In this document: positions 8,960 through 17,844 of the stretch, one piece after another
How positions within the stretch are numbered: the first letter of the stretch is position 1
Layout of the letters: every line of letters begins with the position of its first letter
Assembly (NCBI GenBank): GCA_963803265.1
Contig: CAWDLZ010000011.1
Span: 186,001-250,000 of the forward strand
DNA from: CAIKMD01 sp963803265
GTDB taxonomy: Bacteria > Pseudomonadota > Alphaproteobacteria > ATCC43930 > CGMCC-115725
Direction of reading: 5' to 3'
DNA: 64,000 nt
Position numbers and translations under genes: made by a program
Notes under the pieces: model-generated
Seen by the model: only the letters and a program-made list of their open reading frames with translations
What the model was told of the DNA's origin: nothing
Database searches by the model: none

Positions 8960-10589
8960 ATGCCCGACCGCCTCGCCACCGCAACCGCAGCCTTGACCAG
9001 GCACGCCAGCCCCGGCTTGGAGATCCGCGCCAAGCTCAAGCCCGGCCACGACCGGATACTGACGCCCGGCGCGATGGCCTTCGTAGCCTCGCTCGAGCGC
9101 AAATTCGGCGCCGAGCGCAAGCGTCTCCTCGCGCAGCGCGCCGCCGTGCAAGCGAAGCTCGATGCCGGCTGGCGGCCCGACTTCCCGGAGGAAACCCGCG
9201 CCATTCGCGAGTCCGATTGGACAGTCGCGAAGCTGCCCGAGGACCTCGTCGACCGCCGTGTCGAAATTACCGGCCCAACCGACCGCAAGATGGTGATCAA
9301 CGCGCTGAATTCCGGCGCCAACGTTTTCATGGCGGATTTCGAGGATTCGAACACGCCGAGCTGGAACAATCTGATCGAGGGCCAGATCAACCTCGCCGAC
9401 GCCGTTCGCCGCACGATCGCCTTCGTCGATCCCGCGACCAACCGGCCCTACGCGTTGCACGACGAAGACCGCGACGCTGCTGGTGCGGCCGCGCGGCTGG
9501 CATCTGCCCGAGGCGCATGTGCTGGTCGACGGCCAGCCGATGTCGGGCTCGCTGTTCGATTTCGGGCTGTTCTTCTTCCACAACGCCAAGGAGCTGATCG
9601 CGCGCGGCACCGGGCCCTATTTCTACCTGCCCAAGCTGGAAAGCCGCCACGAGGCCAAGCTGTGGGACGATGTCTTTGTCGAAAGCCAGCGCCTCTTGGG
9701 GATTCCCATGGGCACGATCAAGGCGACGGTGCTGATCGAGACCATCCTCGCCGCCTTCGAGATGGACGAGATTCTTTACGCGCTCAAGGATCATTCCGCC
9801 GGGCTCAATTGCGGGCGCTGGGACTACATCTTCAGCTTCATCAAGAAATTCGCCGCCGACAAAAGCGCATTGCTGCCCGACCGCGCCGAGGTGACGATGA
9901 CGGCGCATTTCCTGCGCAGCTACAGCCTCCATCTCATTAGGACGTGCCACCGCCGCAAGGTCCACGCGATGGGCGGCATGGCGGCGCAAATCCCGATCCG
10001 CGACAACCCGGAAGCCAACGAGGCGGCGATGGCGAAGGTCCGCGCCGACAAGCTGCGCGAGGCGGGCGACGGCCACGATGGCACCTGGGTGGCCCATCCG
10101 GGCCTCGTCGCGATCGCCAAGGAAATCTTCGACAAGGCGATGCCGGAAGCCCATCAGATCGGGCGCCAGCGCCAGGACGTCACGGTTACGGCAGCCGATC
10201 TGCTGCGCGTGCCGCAAGGCACGATCAGCGAAGCGGGCTTGCGGCAGAACCTCAATGTCGGGATCGGCTATCTCGAGGCTTGGCTCAGGGGAATGGGCTG
10301 CGTGCCGCTCTACAATCTGATGGAGGACGCGGCCACAGCCGAGATCAGCCGCGCGCAGGTCTGGCAATGGATCAGGCACGGCGCGGCGCTCGACGATGGC
10401 CGGGCGATCGACCTCGCCTTGTGCGACCTCATCCTCGATGAGGAATTAGGCAAGCTCAAGGCAGCGGCCCTCCCGGGCAACCGCTATGACGATGCCGCGG
10501 CCATCTTTCGCGATCTCATCGCCGCCAAGAGCTTTCCGGAATTCCTCACCCTGCCCGCCTATCGACAGCTCATCAGCGAAGGCGTGTGA
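8960..10589 (+). CDS. aceB: Malate synthase A (one frameshift)
   Basis: Condenses glyoxylate with acetyl-CoA to malate. The family landmarks appear in order: VDRRVEITGPTDRKMVINAL, ANVFMADFEDSNTPSW, LLVRPRGWHLPEAHV with the catalytic arginine, GSLFDFGLFFFHNA, GTIKATVLIETILAAFEM, NCGRWDYIFS, and the C-terminal NLMEDAATAEISR. The frame moves at about 9466-9468 (one extra base between YALHDE and TATLLVRPRG). The corrected protein is about 542 residues, the usual length for the A form, not the longer G form. It is the only gene directly behind the tandem glycine riboswitch, linking glycine-derived glyoxylate to its removal. Confidence 0.93.
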
Positions 10590-10608
10590 GGGTAATCGAT
10601 TCGGGCCG

Positions 10609-12193
10609 CTATTTAACCCTGACATAACGCAGCGGGAAGATGCCGTCGGCCTGCTGGACGAGCTCGATATTGTTGCGTGCGGCCCACACCACTTGTTGCT
10701 GGTGGAGTGGGATGTAAGCGATGTCGTCGCGCACCAATGCCAGCGCCTGGTGGAGAGAATCGAGGCGTTTCCCCGCATCGCTCTCGGCTTCAATCGCCTC
10801 GATGAGGGTATCGAGCGCGGGATTGGAGTAGCCGCCGAAATTGGCGTCGCCGCGATGGGCGTCGCGGTTGCGCGTCGCCGCCAGATTGACGAGCGGATCG
10901 AGCGCGTCATAGCTCGCGGGCGACCATCCCATCAGATAGAGGCTGGTCCGATACTCCGGCTGCATCAGCCGTGCAAAGAACTTCCCCCGCGTCATCGCGT
11001 TGAGACGCAGCTTGATCCCGACCTTAGCCAGCATCGCCACCACCTCGTCGCAGATCGCCTCGTCGTTGACATAGCGGTCGTTGGGGCAATCCATGCCGGC
11101 CGAAAAGCCTTTCGGGAATCCTGCCTCGGCCAGCAGGGCCTTGGCGGCTACCGGGTCGTAAGGCAGGCGGTGGTCGAGCGCCGCATCGAAGCCCTCGACC
11201 CCGGGCCCGACCAGGAGCGCCGCTGGAGTAGCAAAGCCGCGCATCACCTTGGACTTGATCGCGTTCTCGTCGATCGCCTGGTACACGGCTTGGCGCACCC
11301 GCTTGTCGCGAAACGGGTTGCGCCCCTTCGCGTCGCCGTCGACCAGCGCGTCGCGCGCCTGGTTCAGCCCCAAGAGTATCGTCCGCAGCTCGGGCCCAGT
11401 CATGAGGCGAACCCCCGCGCCGCGCGCGATCCGGTCGGTCGATTGCGGCGGCACGGCATAAAGCATGTCGATCGTCCCAGCCAGCAGCGCCGATACCGCC
11501 GCGGCGCCGGTCATCGGCCGGAACACCACGCGGTCGAGATTGTGCTGGGGCCGATCCCACCAGCCGGGATTGCGCACCAGCACGGTCTCGACATCGGGCT
11601 TGCGAGAATCGACCATGAAGGGCCCGGTGCCGTCGGCGTGGTCGGCGGCGTAGGTTTCCGCGCCGTGCAAGGCATCCGCCGGCTGCTCGGAATTGTCGCT
11701 CGTCGCACCAGCGCGCGCTCATGATGTCCCAGGAAGTGATCTCCTCCGGCAGGATCGGGTCGGGCTCGTTGGTCACGATGTCGACGGTGAAGTCGTCTAC
11801 TTTACGAACCTCGCGCAAGCTGACCAAAGCATTGGCAAGATTCGAGCCGCGCGCGCGCGCGAACGAGAACACGACGTCGTCGGCGCTGAAGGGCGTGCCG
11901 TCCTGAAAGCGCACGCCGTGGCGCAGCTCGAAGCGCCAGCGATCGGGCGCGGCCTGTTGCCAGCGCAGCGCGAGCGCGGGCTCGAGCCGCAGAGCGCGAT
12001 CCCGCCGCACCAGCGGCTCGTAGATGTTGGACACGAAGGACAAGAGGAAAGTCTCTTGCCTGGCGTAAGGATCGAGCGAATAGACGTCCTGCTCGTTGGT
12101 CCAGCGCAAGGTCGCGGCCGATGCGGGCAAGGCCGAGAGCAGCAGCAGGAAAGCCGCCGCACCAACCCTCGCCGTCATCGCCCGCCTCCGCAA
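10609..12193 (-). CDS. ABC transporter substrate-binding protein, peptide/nickel family 5 (one frameshift)
   Basis: Periplasmic binding protein of the SBP_bac_5 family. The signal peptide is in residues 1-30 (AAAFLLLLSALPASAA). The body shows ALALRWQQAAPDRWRFELR, FSADDVVFSFARA and, in the second part, DKRVRQAVYQAID and NFGGYSNPALDTLIE, all typical of oligopeptide-binding proteins. The frame moves near 11704; removing one base joins MSARWC to TSDNSEQPADALHGAETY and gives about 527 residues. No permease or ATPase genes adjoin it, so it is an orphan binding protein. It ends 19 bases from the convergent malate synthase gene. Confidence 0.87.
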
Positions 12194-12288
12194 AAACCCT
12201 TGAACCGCTCCGCCCGAGAGTTTGCCGCGCGCCTTGCGGTGTCAACGGCTTTCGGCGACAAGGGGAAGATGGAAAGCGAGGCAAAATC

Positions 12289-12648
12289 ATGGCCGTGATC
12301 TATGTCGCGCGCAGCGCGACGCTGGCGAAATGGGGCTCCGATGTCGGTTTGAGCAAGCACGTCTATAAGGTCGGCGTGGCCGAGGAGCCGGTAAAGGATC
12401 TCGTGGCCCAAGGATGGGCGGGCGCTACCGACTGGACCCTCGTCAAGAAAGAGCCGGCCGAGGGCCTCGACGAAGCCGCCGTGATCGAGCGATTGGCGCG
12501 GCGCGACACCCTGATCGACCCTAAATATTATCCGCGCGTCAAGGGCACGCCCGGCCTGTTCAAGGTCGATGTCCACCACGTCGAAAGCCACATCATCGTG
12601 GGCCGGGCGCTCGAGGGCGGCGCCGAGCGCATCGTGGCTCAAGCTTAA
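12289..12648 (+). CDS. Conserved-looking hypothetical protein, 119 residues
   Basis: I do not recognise this protein. It begins MAVIYVARSATLAKWGSDVG and has HVYKVGVAE near residue 25, a pattern faintly like the YxYKVG of GIY-YIG/T5orf172 nucleases, but the rest of that fold is not apparent. No membrane segment or signal peptide is seen; acidic and basic residues alternate as in a small soluble protein. GAGGCAAAATC precedes the ATG. It is divergent from the binding protein and stands alone. The open frame runs further upstream, but that part is low in coding character. Confidence 0.6.
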   Translation: MAVIYVARSATLAKWGSDVGLSKHVYKVGVAEEPVKDLVAQGWAGATDWTLVKKEPAEGLDEAAVIERLARRDTLIDPKYYPRVKGTPGLFKVDVHHVESHIIVGRALEGGAERIVAQA

Positions 12649-12894
12649 ACCCGCCGATTTCGCCTCCTACCTCATCCACAACGCACGGCGCTAAGTGTTT
12701 CCAAGTATAGGTTTGTCGGATTTCTTTATCTAGCGTATCTATGCGTTACATCGTTTAACACATATTAACCCTATATTATTCTGTTTTATAGTTAATTTGG
12801 CTTTACTTTCGAAATCCTCGGGAGTATATGGTTAACCCAGAACCCAATCTTGGTTAACGAGCAGAATGCTCTTCGGTACCCGAAGGAGGCATCG
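12649..12894 (+). promoter_or_regulatory. AT-rich promoter region before the PEP-CTERM/adhesin genes
   Basis: The 246 bases are far richer in A/T than the rest of the window and hold no gene. They contain two GTTAAC palindromes in the same TGGTTAAC context (12829-12836 and 12851-12858), 22 bases apart, about two helical turns, just before a strong ribosome-binding site AAGGAGG (12883-12889). This suggests a regulated promoter; the factor is unknown. Confidence 0.5.
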
Positions 12895-13746
12895 ATGTTC
12901 GCGTTTCTGGCTCGTTGGGCGCTTGGCGCCGCGACAATAGGGGGGCTGGCGCTGGGCGCCCTGACCCTCGGGTCCATGCCCGCCAAAGCCGTCACTTGCG
13001 GAATTTCCTTCACGCCCACGACCGGCAGTCCGATCTCGGATTGCTCGGAAATCATCACCTTTACCGGCACCAGCCCGAGCAACCTGACCTTCACCGTCAC
13101 AACGCCGTCCAACGGGAGTCCTTATGCCGGCACCGATGGCTATGGCGCCTATAACGTCAGCGGCTATACGCTGATCGGCGTGATCAACAATAGCAGCGTG
13201 ACGATCCCCGACCTCTATATTGGCGGCGGCATCGGGCAAGCCCTTTTTTCGCTGCAGCCGCTCGAGAATCTGTGCGCCGGCGCTTTCACTCCCGGGCTTT
13301 CGCTGACCTGCAGCGCTGCCGCCAATTCCGGGACCAACGGCACGATTTTCAATACGAGCAGCCTGACCGAGTTCACCGGCGCCAATTTGACCTATCTGAC
13401 CGGTGCTGGCGCATGCACGGGGGTGAGCGCGGCGGTCCTGAGTTGCGAAGGCGATGTCAGCTTCGTGACGAGCGCCACGCCATCCGGTCTTCCCAACGGC
13501 GATACGGCAATCTTCGCGTTGACCGATGCCACCTGCTTGCAGGACCCCGCGAGCCAAGGCGCGGCCGTGAGCACGCCTTGTCTCGAGCCCAGCGGCGTGA
13601 TCTCAGTGCCCGAGCCCGGCTCGCTCGCGGTGTTCGGCACCGGCCTTCTTGGCTTTGCCCTCTATCGCCGCCGCCGGCGCGCCGCGGCTCGAACTCTGAA
13701 CCGAATTATCCCAACGCAATCCTCAATCCCCGGTAGGCCATCATGA
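12895..13746 (+). CDS. PEP-CTERM sorting-domain protein
   Basis: About 283 residues. An N-terminal signal peptide (FLARWALGAATIGGLALGALTLG, cleavage near AKA) is followed by a Thr/Ser/Gly-rich secreted body with few charged residues, then the sorting signal: VPEPGSLAVFGTG, a hydrophobic segment and RRRRR. Family knowledge: PEP-CTERM proteins are processed by an exosortase and linked to exopolysaccharide or the cell surface. The ATG at 12895 is chosen for the AAGGAGG eight bases upstream. About 23 residues follow the arginine run, longer than usual, so a base error near the end is possible. The stop overlaps the next ATG (13743-13746). Confidence 0.87.
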   Translation: MFAFLARWALGAATIGGLALGALTLGSMPAKAVTCGISFTPTTGSPISDCSEIITFTGTSPSNLTFTVTTPSNGSPYAGTDGYGAYNVSGYTLIGVINNSSVTIPDLYIGGGIGQALFSLQPLENLCAGAFTPGLSLTCSAAANSGTNGTIFNTSSLTEFTGANLTYLTGAGACTGVSAAVLSCEGDVSFVTSATPSGLPNGDTAIFALTDATCLQDPASQGAAVSTPCLEPSGVISVPEPGSLAVFGTGLLGFALYRRRRRAAARTLNRIIPTQSSIPGRPS

Positions 13747-16067
13747 CCAACGTCAACGCCGCCCCGATCCAACTCGCCGACGCCCCGGCAGCGGATTTCC
13801 TCCGCGGCCCGGTCTATGACATCGAGCCAATCGCCAGCCCGCTGCTCGGTCTGCCGCCTTCGTTCCACGCTCAGCCCGCGCCCCACGCGGAACAGGCGGC
13901 GGCGATTGCCTGCCCCGCGCCGGCGAGCGCCAATGGGGTATTGCCGATGGTGGTCCATGAGCCGCTGCCCGGCCAGCACATCGACATTACCATCACGCCG
14001 AACCAGCCGCTCAACTTCGACTTCAACCCGCTCGACGCCACCGCGACGCGCCATGGCGACGACCTGACCCTGACCTTCCCCGATGGCGGCGTGGTGGTGC
14101 TCCATCACATCAGCCAGCACGGGATTCCGCTTCCGACCCCGCTCGAGCTTCCGGACGGCACGGTCATCAACCCGTGTGAGCTGCTGCAAGCGCTGCCCGG
14201 CTTGCAAGCCAACCCCGAGGCCAACAAGATCCCCAACGAGAAGATTCCGCTGGAGGAGATCAATCCGGCGGCCGGCCCGACCCCGATCGTCGCGCCCTTG
14301 GGCGCGCATCCGGTCGTGACGCCGTTCGAGCTTCCCGGCATCGGCACGGGCTTGACGCCGCTCGGAGCGCTCCCGCCCGAGGGCTTCACGACGACCGTTC
14401 CTGTACCGCCGCCCGGAGCTGCCGGCGTGCCGCCGACACCGCCTGTCACCCCGCCGACCCCGCCGACCCCACCCGTCATTCCGCCCGAGGACGTGGTCGC
14501 TCTGCATTGGCCCAACGGCAGCACGCCAAGTGCGCCACCCAACAATTTCTTCACCGATCAGTCCCTATCGACGGCGGGTGCCTCGGTGACGGCCCTCTAT
14601 TCGCAGGCCGAGAATCCGACCTATGTGAGCGGCGCGCCGCCGGTCGATCCCGGCACGCTGGACGGCGCGACCCCGACGCTGGGGTATTTCGGCGAGCTGA
14701 CCATGACCGCGGCTGGAGCCTATCAATACGCCCTCTCGAACACGAACGCGTTAGGGATCGATGTCGTCGGAAGTCCCGGCCAGGAGGGCTTGGTCGCCTC
14801 GCTCGGCTCGGATCTTATGTCGCAGACTTTGACACAGGCGTTCCTCCATTCATCCGGCATCCCCGTGCCGCTTCAAGATACGTTCTACGTCCAGGGCGAT
14901 GTTTCTGGGGTCGCCTTCGGCGATCCGACGACGGACGCGACAGCGCTGGTATTCAATACCTTCGGCGCAGACGTGACGGCGGTTCCGGGAAACTCGGTCA
15001 CCACGCTAGCCCCGCTGACATCCGGGGGTTTGCTCGTGACCTACACGGACGTGGTCGATCCGGCACACTCTTTCCAAACCTTCGTCACCGCCTCGAATAT
15101 TGGCAGCTTCACGCTCGGGACGGCACTCAATACTCTCCCCTTCCAGCCAACCGATCCCGGCCTCGTCAGCGTCGAGAACCTGACCGGAGCGCCGGTGACG
15201 ATAAACGGCGTGACCGTAGCCGGTGAAACCGCGTCCAATCCGATCATGCTCGACGCCGGGACCAATCATGCGCTGACCTTCATGATCGATCCGAACCTGA
15301 GCTCGTTGGGCGATCCAGGCGATACTGGTTCGACCTCGCCTGCGACCCTCTCCAACACCGCCGCCGGCGCATTTGTCGACAGTCTGGTGAGCGGCGGCAT
15401 CACCTATGCCGACGCGACGATCGATTATGGCAACCTTTACAGCACGACCGGCCCCGTCTCGAGCGTGGGCGCCAGCGCCGATAGCGCCTACATCCTCCAC
15501 TCCACGACCGGCGGCGAAATCGGCGGCGCCGGCACCAACGTTCTCGCATACGACACCAACACCCAGACCGGCGCGTTCAACTACGAAGGCGGCACGGGCT
15601 TAAACGTCTTGCGGTTCGACAGCGCCGGCGACGCGCTCGATTTCACCGCAGCGGGCACGACGATCAACAACGGGACGATCACGCTGGCCAACGGCAATGC
15701 GTTCAGCAACCTCGAGGTCATCGACCTTACAGCGGCGGCGGCAAATTCCACTGCGGGCAACACGCTAACGCTCAACGCGTCGGATGTCCTGGCTTTGACG
15801 CAAAACGAGCCGGCGGCGGTTTCGCAGGGGAATACCGCCAACAGCCTGTGGATTCTCGGCGCCGGCGCCGACACGGTCAACCTCACCGGCGGAACTTGGA
15901 CGCAGATCAGCGGGTCGGTCACCAGCTCCGGGCAAAACACGGCGGCGGCGGCGCTCACGCAAATGGTCGGCTTCACGGAATATTCCTCGGCCGTGTCTCC
16001 AACCCAGACCGTCCACATCTATGTCGAGAACGCCATCGCGACGGCGGGACACGTGAACGTGCATTGA
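13743..16067 (+). CDS. Large secreted adhesin-like protein with Pro-rich linker
   Basis: 774 residues. There is no classical signal peptide. An N-terminal module around residues 75-125 (RHGDDLTLTFPDGGVVVLHHI) resembles the BapA-prefix/retention module of type I secreted adhesins. Next comes a Pro-rich linker at about 220-260 with repeated TPP units, then a long Thr/Ser/Asn/Gly-rich beta region with DGATPTLGYFGELTMTAAGA-like segments. The last ~200 residues contain a stretch like those before RTX repeats (LEVIDLTAAAANSTAGNTL, ILGAGADTVNL) and a hydrophobic C-terminus. By inference it is exported by a type I system; no such transporter is in the window. It is translationally coupled to the PEP-CTERM gene. 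Confidence 0.72.
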   Translation: MTNVNAAPIQLADAPAADFLRGPVYDIEPIASPLLGLPPSFHAQPAPHAEQAAAIACPAPASANGVLPMVVHEPLPGQHIDITITPNQPLNFDFNPLDATATRHGDDLTLTFPDGGVVVLHHISQHGIPLPTPLELPDGTVINPCELLQALPGLQANPEANKIPNEKIPLEEINPAAGPTPIVAPLGAHPVVTPFELPGIGTGLTPLGALPPEGFTTTVPVPPPGAAGVPPTPPVTPPTPPTPPVIPPEDVVALHWPNGSTPSAPPNNFFTDQSLSTAGASVTALYSQAENPTYVSGAPPVDPGTLDGATPTLGYFGELTMTAAGAYQYALSNTNALGIDVVGSPGQEGLVASLGSDLMSQTLTQAFLHSSGIPVPLQDTFYVQGDVSGVAFGDPTTDATALVFNTFGADVTAVPGNSVTTLAPLTSGGLLVTYTDVVDPAHSFQTFVTASNIGSFTLGTALNTLPFQPTDPGLVSVENLTGAPVTINGVTVAGETASNPIMLDAGTNHALTFMIDPNLSSLGDPGDTGSTSPATLSNTAAGAFVDSLVSGGITYADATIDYGNLYSTTGPVSSVGASADSAYILHSTTGGEIGGAGTNVLAYDTNTQTGAFNYEGGTGLNVLRFDSAGDALDFTAAGTTINNGTITLANGNAFSNLEVIDLTAAAANSTAGNTLTLNASDVLALTQNEPAAVSQGNTANSLWILGAGADTVNLTGGTWTQISGSVTSSGQNTAAAALTQMVGFTEYSSAVSPTQTVHIYVENAIATAGHVNVH

Positions 16068-16090
16068 GCGAAGAGCAGGGGGTGCAAGCC

Positions 16091-16390
16091 ATGGCGACGC
16101 GAATCTTCCGTCTCACCACCGCGCGCGACGAGGCGGCATCGGGCGAGACGCTGACACTGGCGCTCGACGAGCTGATCCCGGACCAAGGCGGCGAGGTCGT
16201 CGTCCTTAACCAGGTGGGCGCGGACACCACGGTCGTGACCGACGATCCGATTACCGCGCGGGGCGTCAGGGACGCGCATGTCACGCAGGCCGGCCATGAC
16301 GTCTCGGGCTACGCCTATTGCCGGTTCTCCGGCGGGATAACCCTGTTCTATCCGCGCTCGTATCATCTGTGCGTAACGGACGAGGAGTGA
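16091..16390 (+). CDS. Hypothetical protein following the adhesin, 99 residues
   Basis: I do not recognise this family. It is a small, acidic, cysteine-containing protein (SGYAYCRFSGG near residue 75) with no signal peptide or membrane segment. The first half is rich in short beta-like stretches (EVVVLNQVGADTTVV). It begins 23 bases after the adhesin gene, in the same direction, and is followed by a clear terminator, so it closes the operon. A role tied to the adhesin, for example as a chaperone, is only a guess. GCAGGGGGTGC precedes the ATG. Confidence 0.65.
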   Translation: MATRIFRLTTARDEAASGETLTLALDELIPDQGGEVVVLNQVGADTTVVTDDPITARGVRDAHVTQAGHDVSGYAYCRFSGGITLFYPRSYHLCVTDEE

Positions 16391-16417
16391 GGGAAGATTC
16401 GATTCGGGGGGTGGCGC

Positions 16418-16449
16418 GAGGCGGCTCTTGCGGGAGCCGCCTCCTTTTT
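16418..16449 (+). terminator. Rho-independent terminator of the adhesin operon
   Basis: A perfect 10-bp stem GAGGCGGCTC (16418-16427) / GAGCCGCCTC (16434-16443) with a 6-base loop is followed by C and five T residues. It lies 28 bases after the stop of the 99-residue protein. Confidence 0.9.
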
Positions 16450-16698
16450 ACGAGAAATTGCATAAAAATATTCAAATTTCCTGATTCAAATTTACATAAG
16501 AAGAACACATATATTGCTAAAATACTTGGCAAATACGAAAAGAATCTATTTCATATTTTACAGTATTAGTCCACGATAGTGTTGCGCCGTTCGCCATTTG
16601 TACTTTGATACTTAAGTACCCATTAAGACCTACTCTCCACGATGTGCCTGTTACGCCACGATTTCCCTGTTTGAAACCTAGTCCAGGAGACAGCTCAA
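16450..16698 (+). promoter_or_regulatory. AT-rich upstream region of the Flp pilin gene
   Basis: About 250 bases of AT-rich, non-coding DNA. Near its end lies the perfect palindrome TACTTAAGTA (16609-16618), with the wider inverted pair GTACTT (16600-16605) and AAGTAC (16614-16619), a plausible operator. No sigma-70 boxes are certain. The region separates the terminator of the adhesin operon from the pilin gene, so the pilin has its own promoter. Confidence 0.45.
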
Positions 16699-16857
16699 AT
16701 GTCCATGCTCAAGACTCTTTTTGCCGATGATAGTGGCGCCACCGCGATCGAATACGGTCTGATCGCCTCGCTGATCGCCGTCGTTATCATCACGGCCGTG
16801 ACGTCGGTCGGCACCAAATTGTCGTCGACATTCAACTCCGTCGCGACCGCCCTCTAA
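16699..16857 (+). CDS. Flp-type IVb pilin subunit
   Basis: 52 residues: MSMLKTLFADDSGATAIEYG and then a 20-residue hydrophobic helix (LIASLIAVVIITAVTSVG). The motif G-A-T-A-I-E-Y-G-L-I-A is the Flp/Fap pilin signature, with the prepilin peptidase cutting after the glycine and the conserved Glu-Tyr pair of the mature pilin following. Length matches the family (50-70). AGGAGA lies 10 bases before the ATG. Family knowledge: Flp pilins are assembled by the Tad machinery for adhesion. No tad or cpa genes are in this window. Confidence 0.9.
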   Translation: MSMLKTLFADDSGATAIEYGLIASLIAVVIITAVTSVGTKLSSTFNSVATAL

Positions 16858-16864
16858 GGCGGCG

Positions 16865-16942
16865 CACGGTTGTTTGACGGCACAAGCAGCGCACGGTTGG
16901 TTGGTGACAAGAGGCTGGTTGGTGACACAACAGCCGTACCCC
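16865..16942 (+). repeat. Short direct repeats after the pilin gene
   Basis: Just after the pilin stop, GCACGGTTG occurs twice (about 16865 and 16892) and GGTTGGTGACA occurs twice (about 16898 and 16917). They may be slippage products or a decayed element; no hairpin with a T-run is present. Confidence 0.5.
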
Positions 16943-16947
16943 TCAAG

Positions 16948-17835
16948 TCACGTGCGCCGTCCCGACGGGAAGCTCGACCGCAAAGCAGAGACCGCCGCTC
17001 TCGGTACGGCCGCGAGCGGCGGTTTCCTGCGCGGGTAATTTTTCAAGCCGGAAACTCGTCGCTCCAGAAATTCCCGCAGCAGCGCAGCAAAGGCTTCGGG
17101 CTGTTCCAAGGGCGCGACATGGCCCGCGCCCTCGATCTCGGCATAACGGGCACGCGGCAAGAGCTTCGCCATTGCTTGCATGCTGTCGCGCTGGCTCGAT
17201 GCGTCGAGCGAGCCGCGCACAACAAGGACCGGTAGAGCGATGGTCTTGATCCGCTCGCCGTAATCGAGATCGCGGATCGCCTCCCAGCCCCAGGAGAAAA
17301 CGACCGGATCGTCCTCGAGCAGCCAAGCGCGGCAGGCCTGCACCTCGGGCGGGTTCAAGGCGAGAAAAGGCGCCGGAAACCAGCGGGCGAGCGTCGAGTT
17401 GATCATGCCCGGCATGCCTTTCAAGGCATCCTCGGCGCGCTGTTGCGTGGCGTTCCTTCCCTCGGGCGATTGGCGATAGCCGGTATCGGCGAGGACGAGG
17501 CCAGAGAGCAGCTCGGGCGCGGCCAGCGCGACCCCCTGCGCGACCATGCCGCCGAGCGAGCAGCCGACGATGACGGCGCCGCTCGCACGCTCCATTCTGA
17601 GCAGCTCGATCGCATCGCCCGCGAGATCGTCGAGGCTGAAGCGAGTGGCGGGAACGTCGCTCTCGCCATGGCCGCGCAGATCGATGGTGATGCAGCGGTA
17701 ATGTCCGGCGATGCGATCCACGACGGCGTCCCAAAACGCCGCGCGGGTTCCGATCGGGTGCAGAAACAAGAGGATTCTGCCTGCGCCGCGCACGTGATAT
17801 GCCAAGGACAAGCCGTTCGACAGACGGAAATGCAT
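16948..17835 (-). CDS. Alpha/beta hydrolase (3-oxoadipate enol-lactonase-like)
   Basis: 295 residues with the alpha/beta-hydrolase core: oxyanion-hole region FLHPIG, DLRGHGESD, nucleophile elbow GCSLGGMVAQG (Ser near residue 93), and the late histidine in GAGHVAPLEQP. The overall pattern resembles PcaD-type lactonases, but the substrate is not certain. The last ~35 residues after LLREFLERR are basic and Pro-rich with no family counterpart, perhaps because of a lost stop or a base error. It starts 9 bases after the amidase stop, so the two are co-transcribed, and hydrolysis of an amide or ester may be followed by this step. Confidence 0.82.
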   Translation of the reverse strand: MHFRLSNGLSLAYHVRGAGRILLFLHPIGTRAAFWDAVVDRIAGHYRCITIDLRGHGESDVPATRFSLDDLAGDAIELLRMERASGAVIVGCSLGGMVAQGVALAAPELLSGLVLADTGYRQSPEGRNATQQRAEDALKGMPGMINSTLARWFPAPFLALNPPEVQACRAWLLEDDPVVFSWGWEAIRDLDYGERIKTIALPVLVVRGSLDASSQRDSMQAMAKLLPRARYAEIEGAGHVAPLEQPEAFAALLREFLERRVSGLKNYPRRKPPLAAVPRAAVSALRSSFPSGRRT

Positions 17836-17844
17836 CGCTCTTTC

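Noticed and set aside
14400..14510. Proline-rich repeats in the adhesin as a CRISPR-like array
   Set aside because: The repeats are short, in frame, encode TPP units, and have no spacer pattern.
16943..17030. A frame ending SGGLCFAVELPVG, like the end of a histidine kinase
   Set aside because: Only about a dozen residues resemble a kinase C-terminus, no H, N, G1 or G2 boxes occur upstream, and it overlaps the hydrolase gene in another frame.
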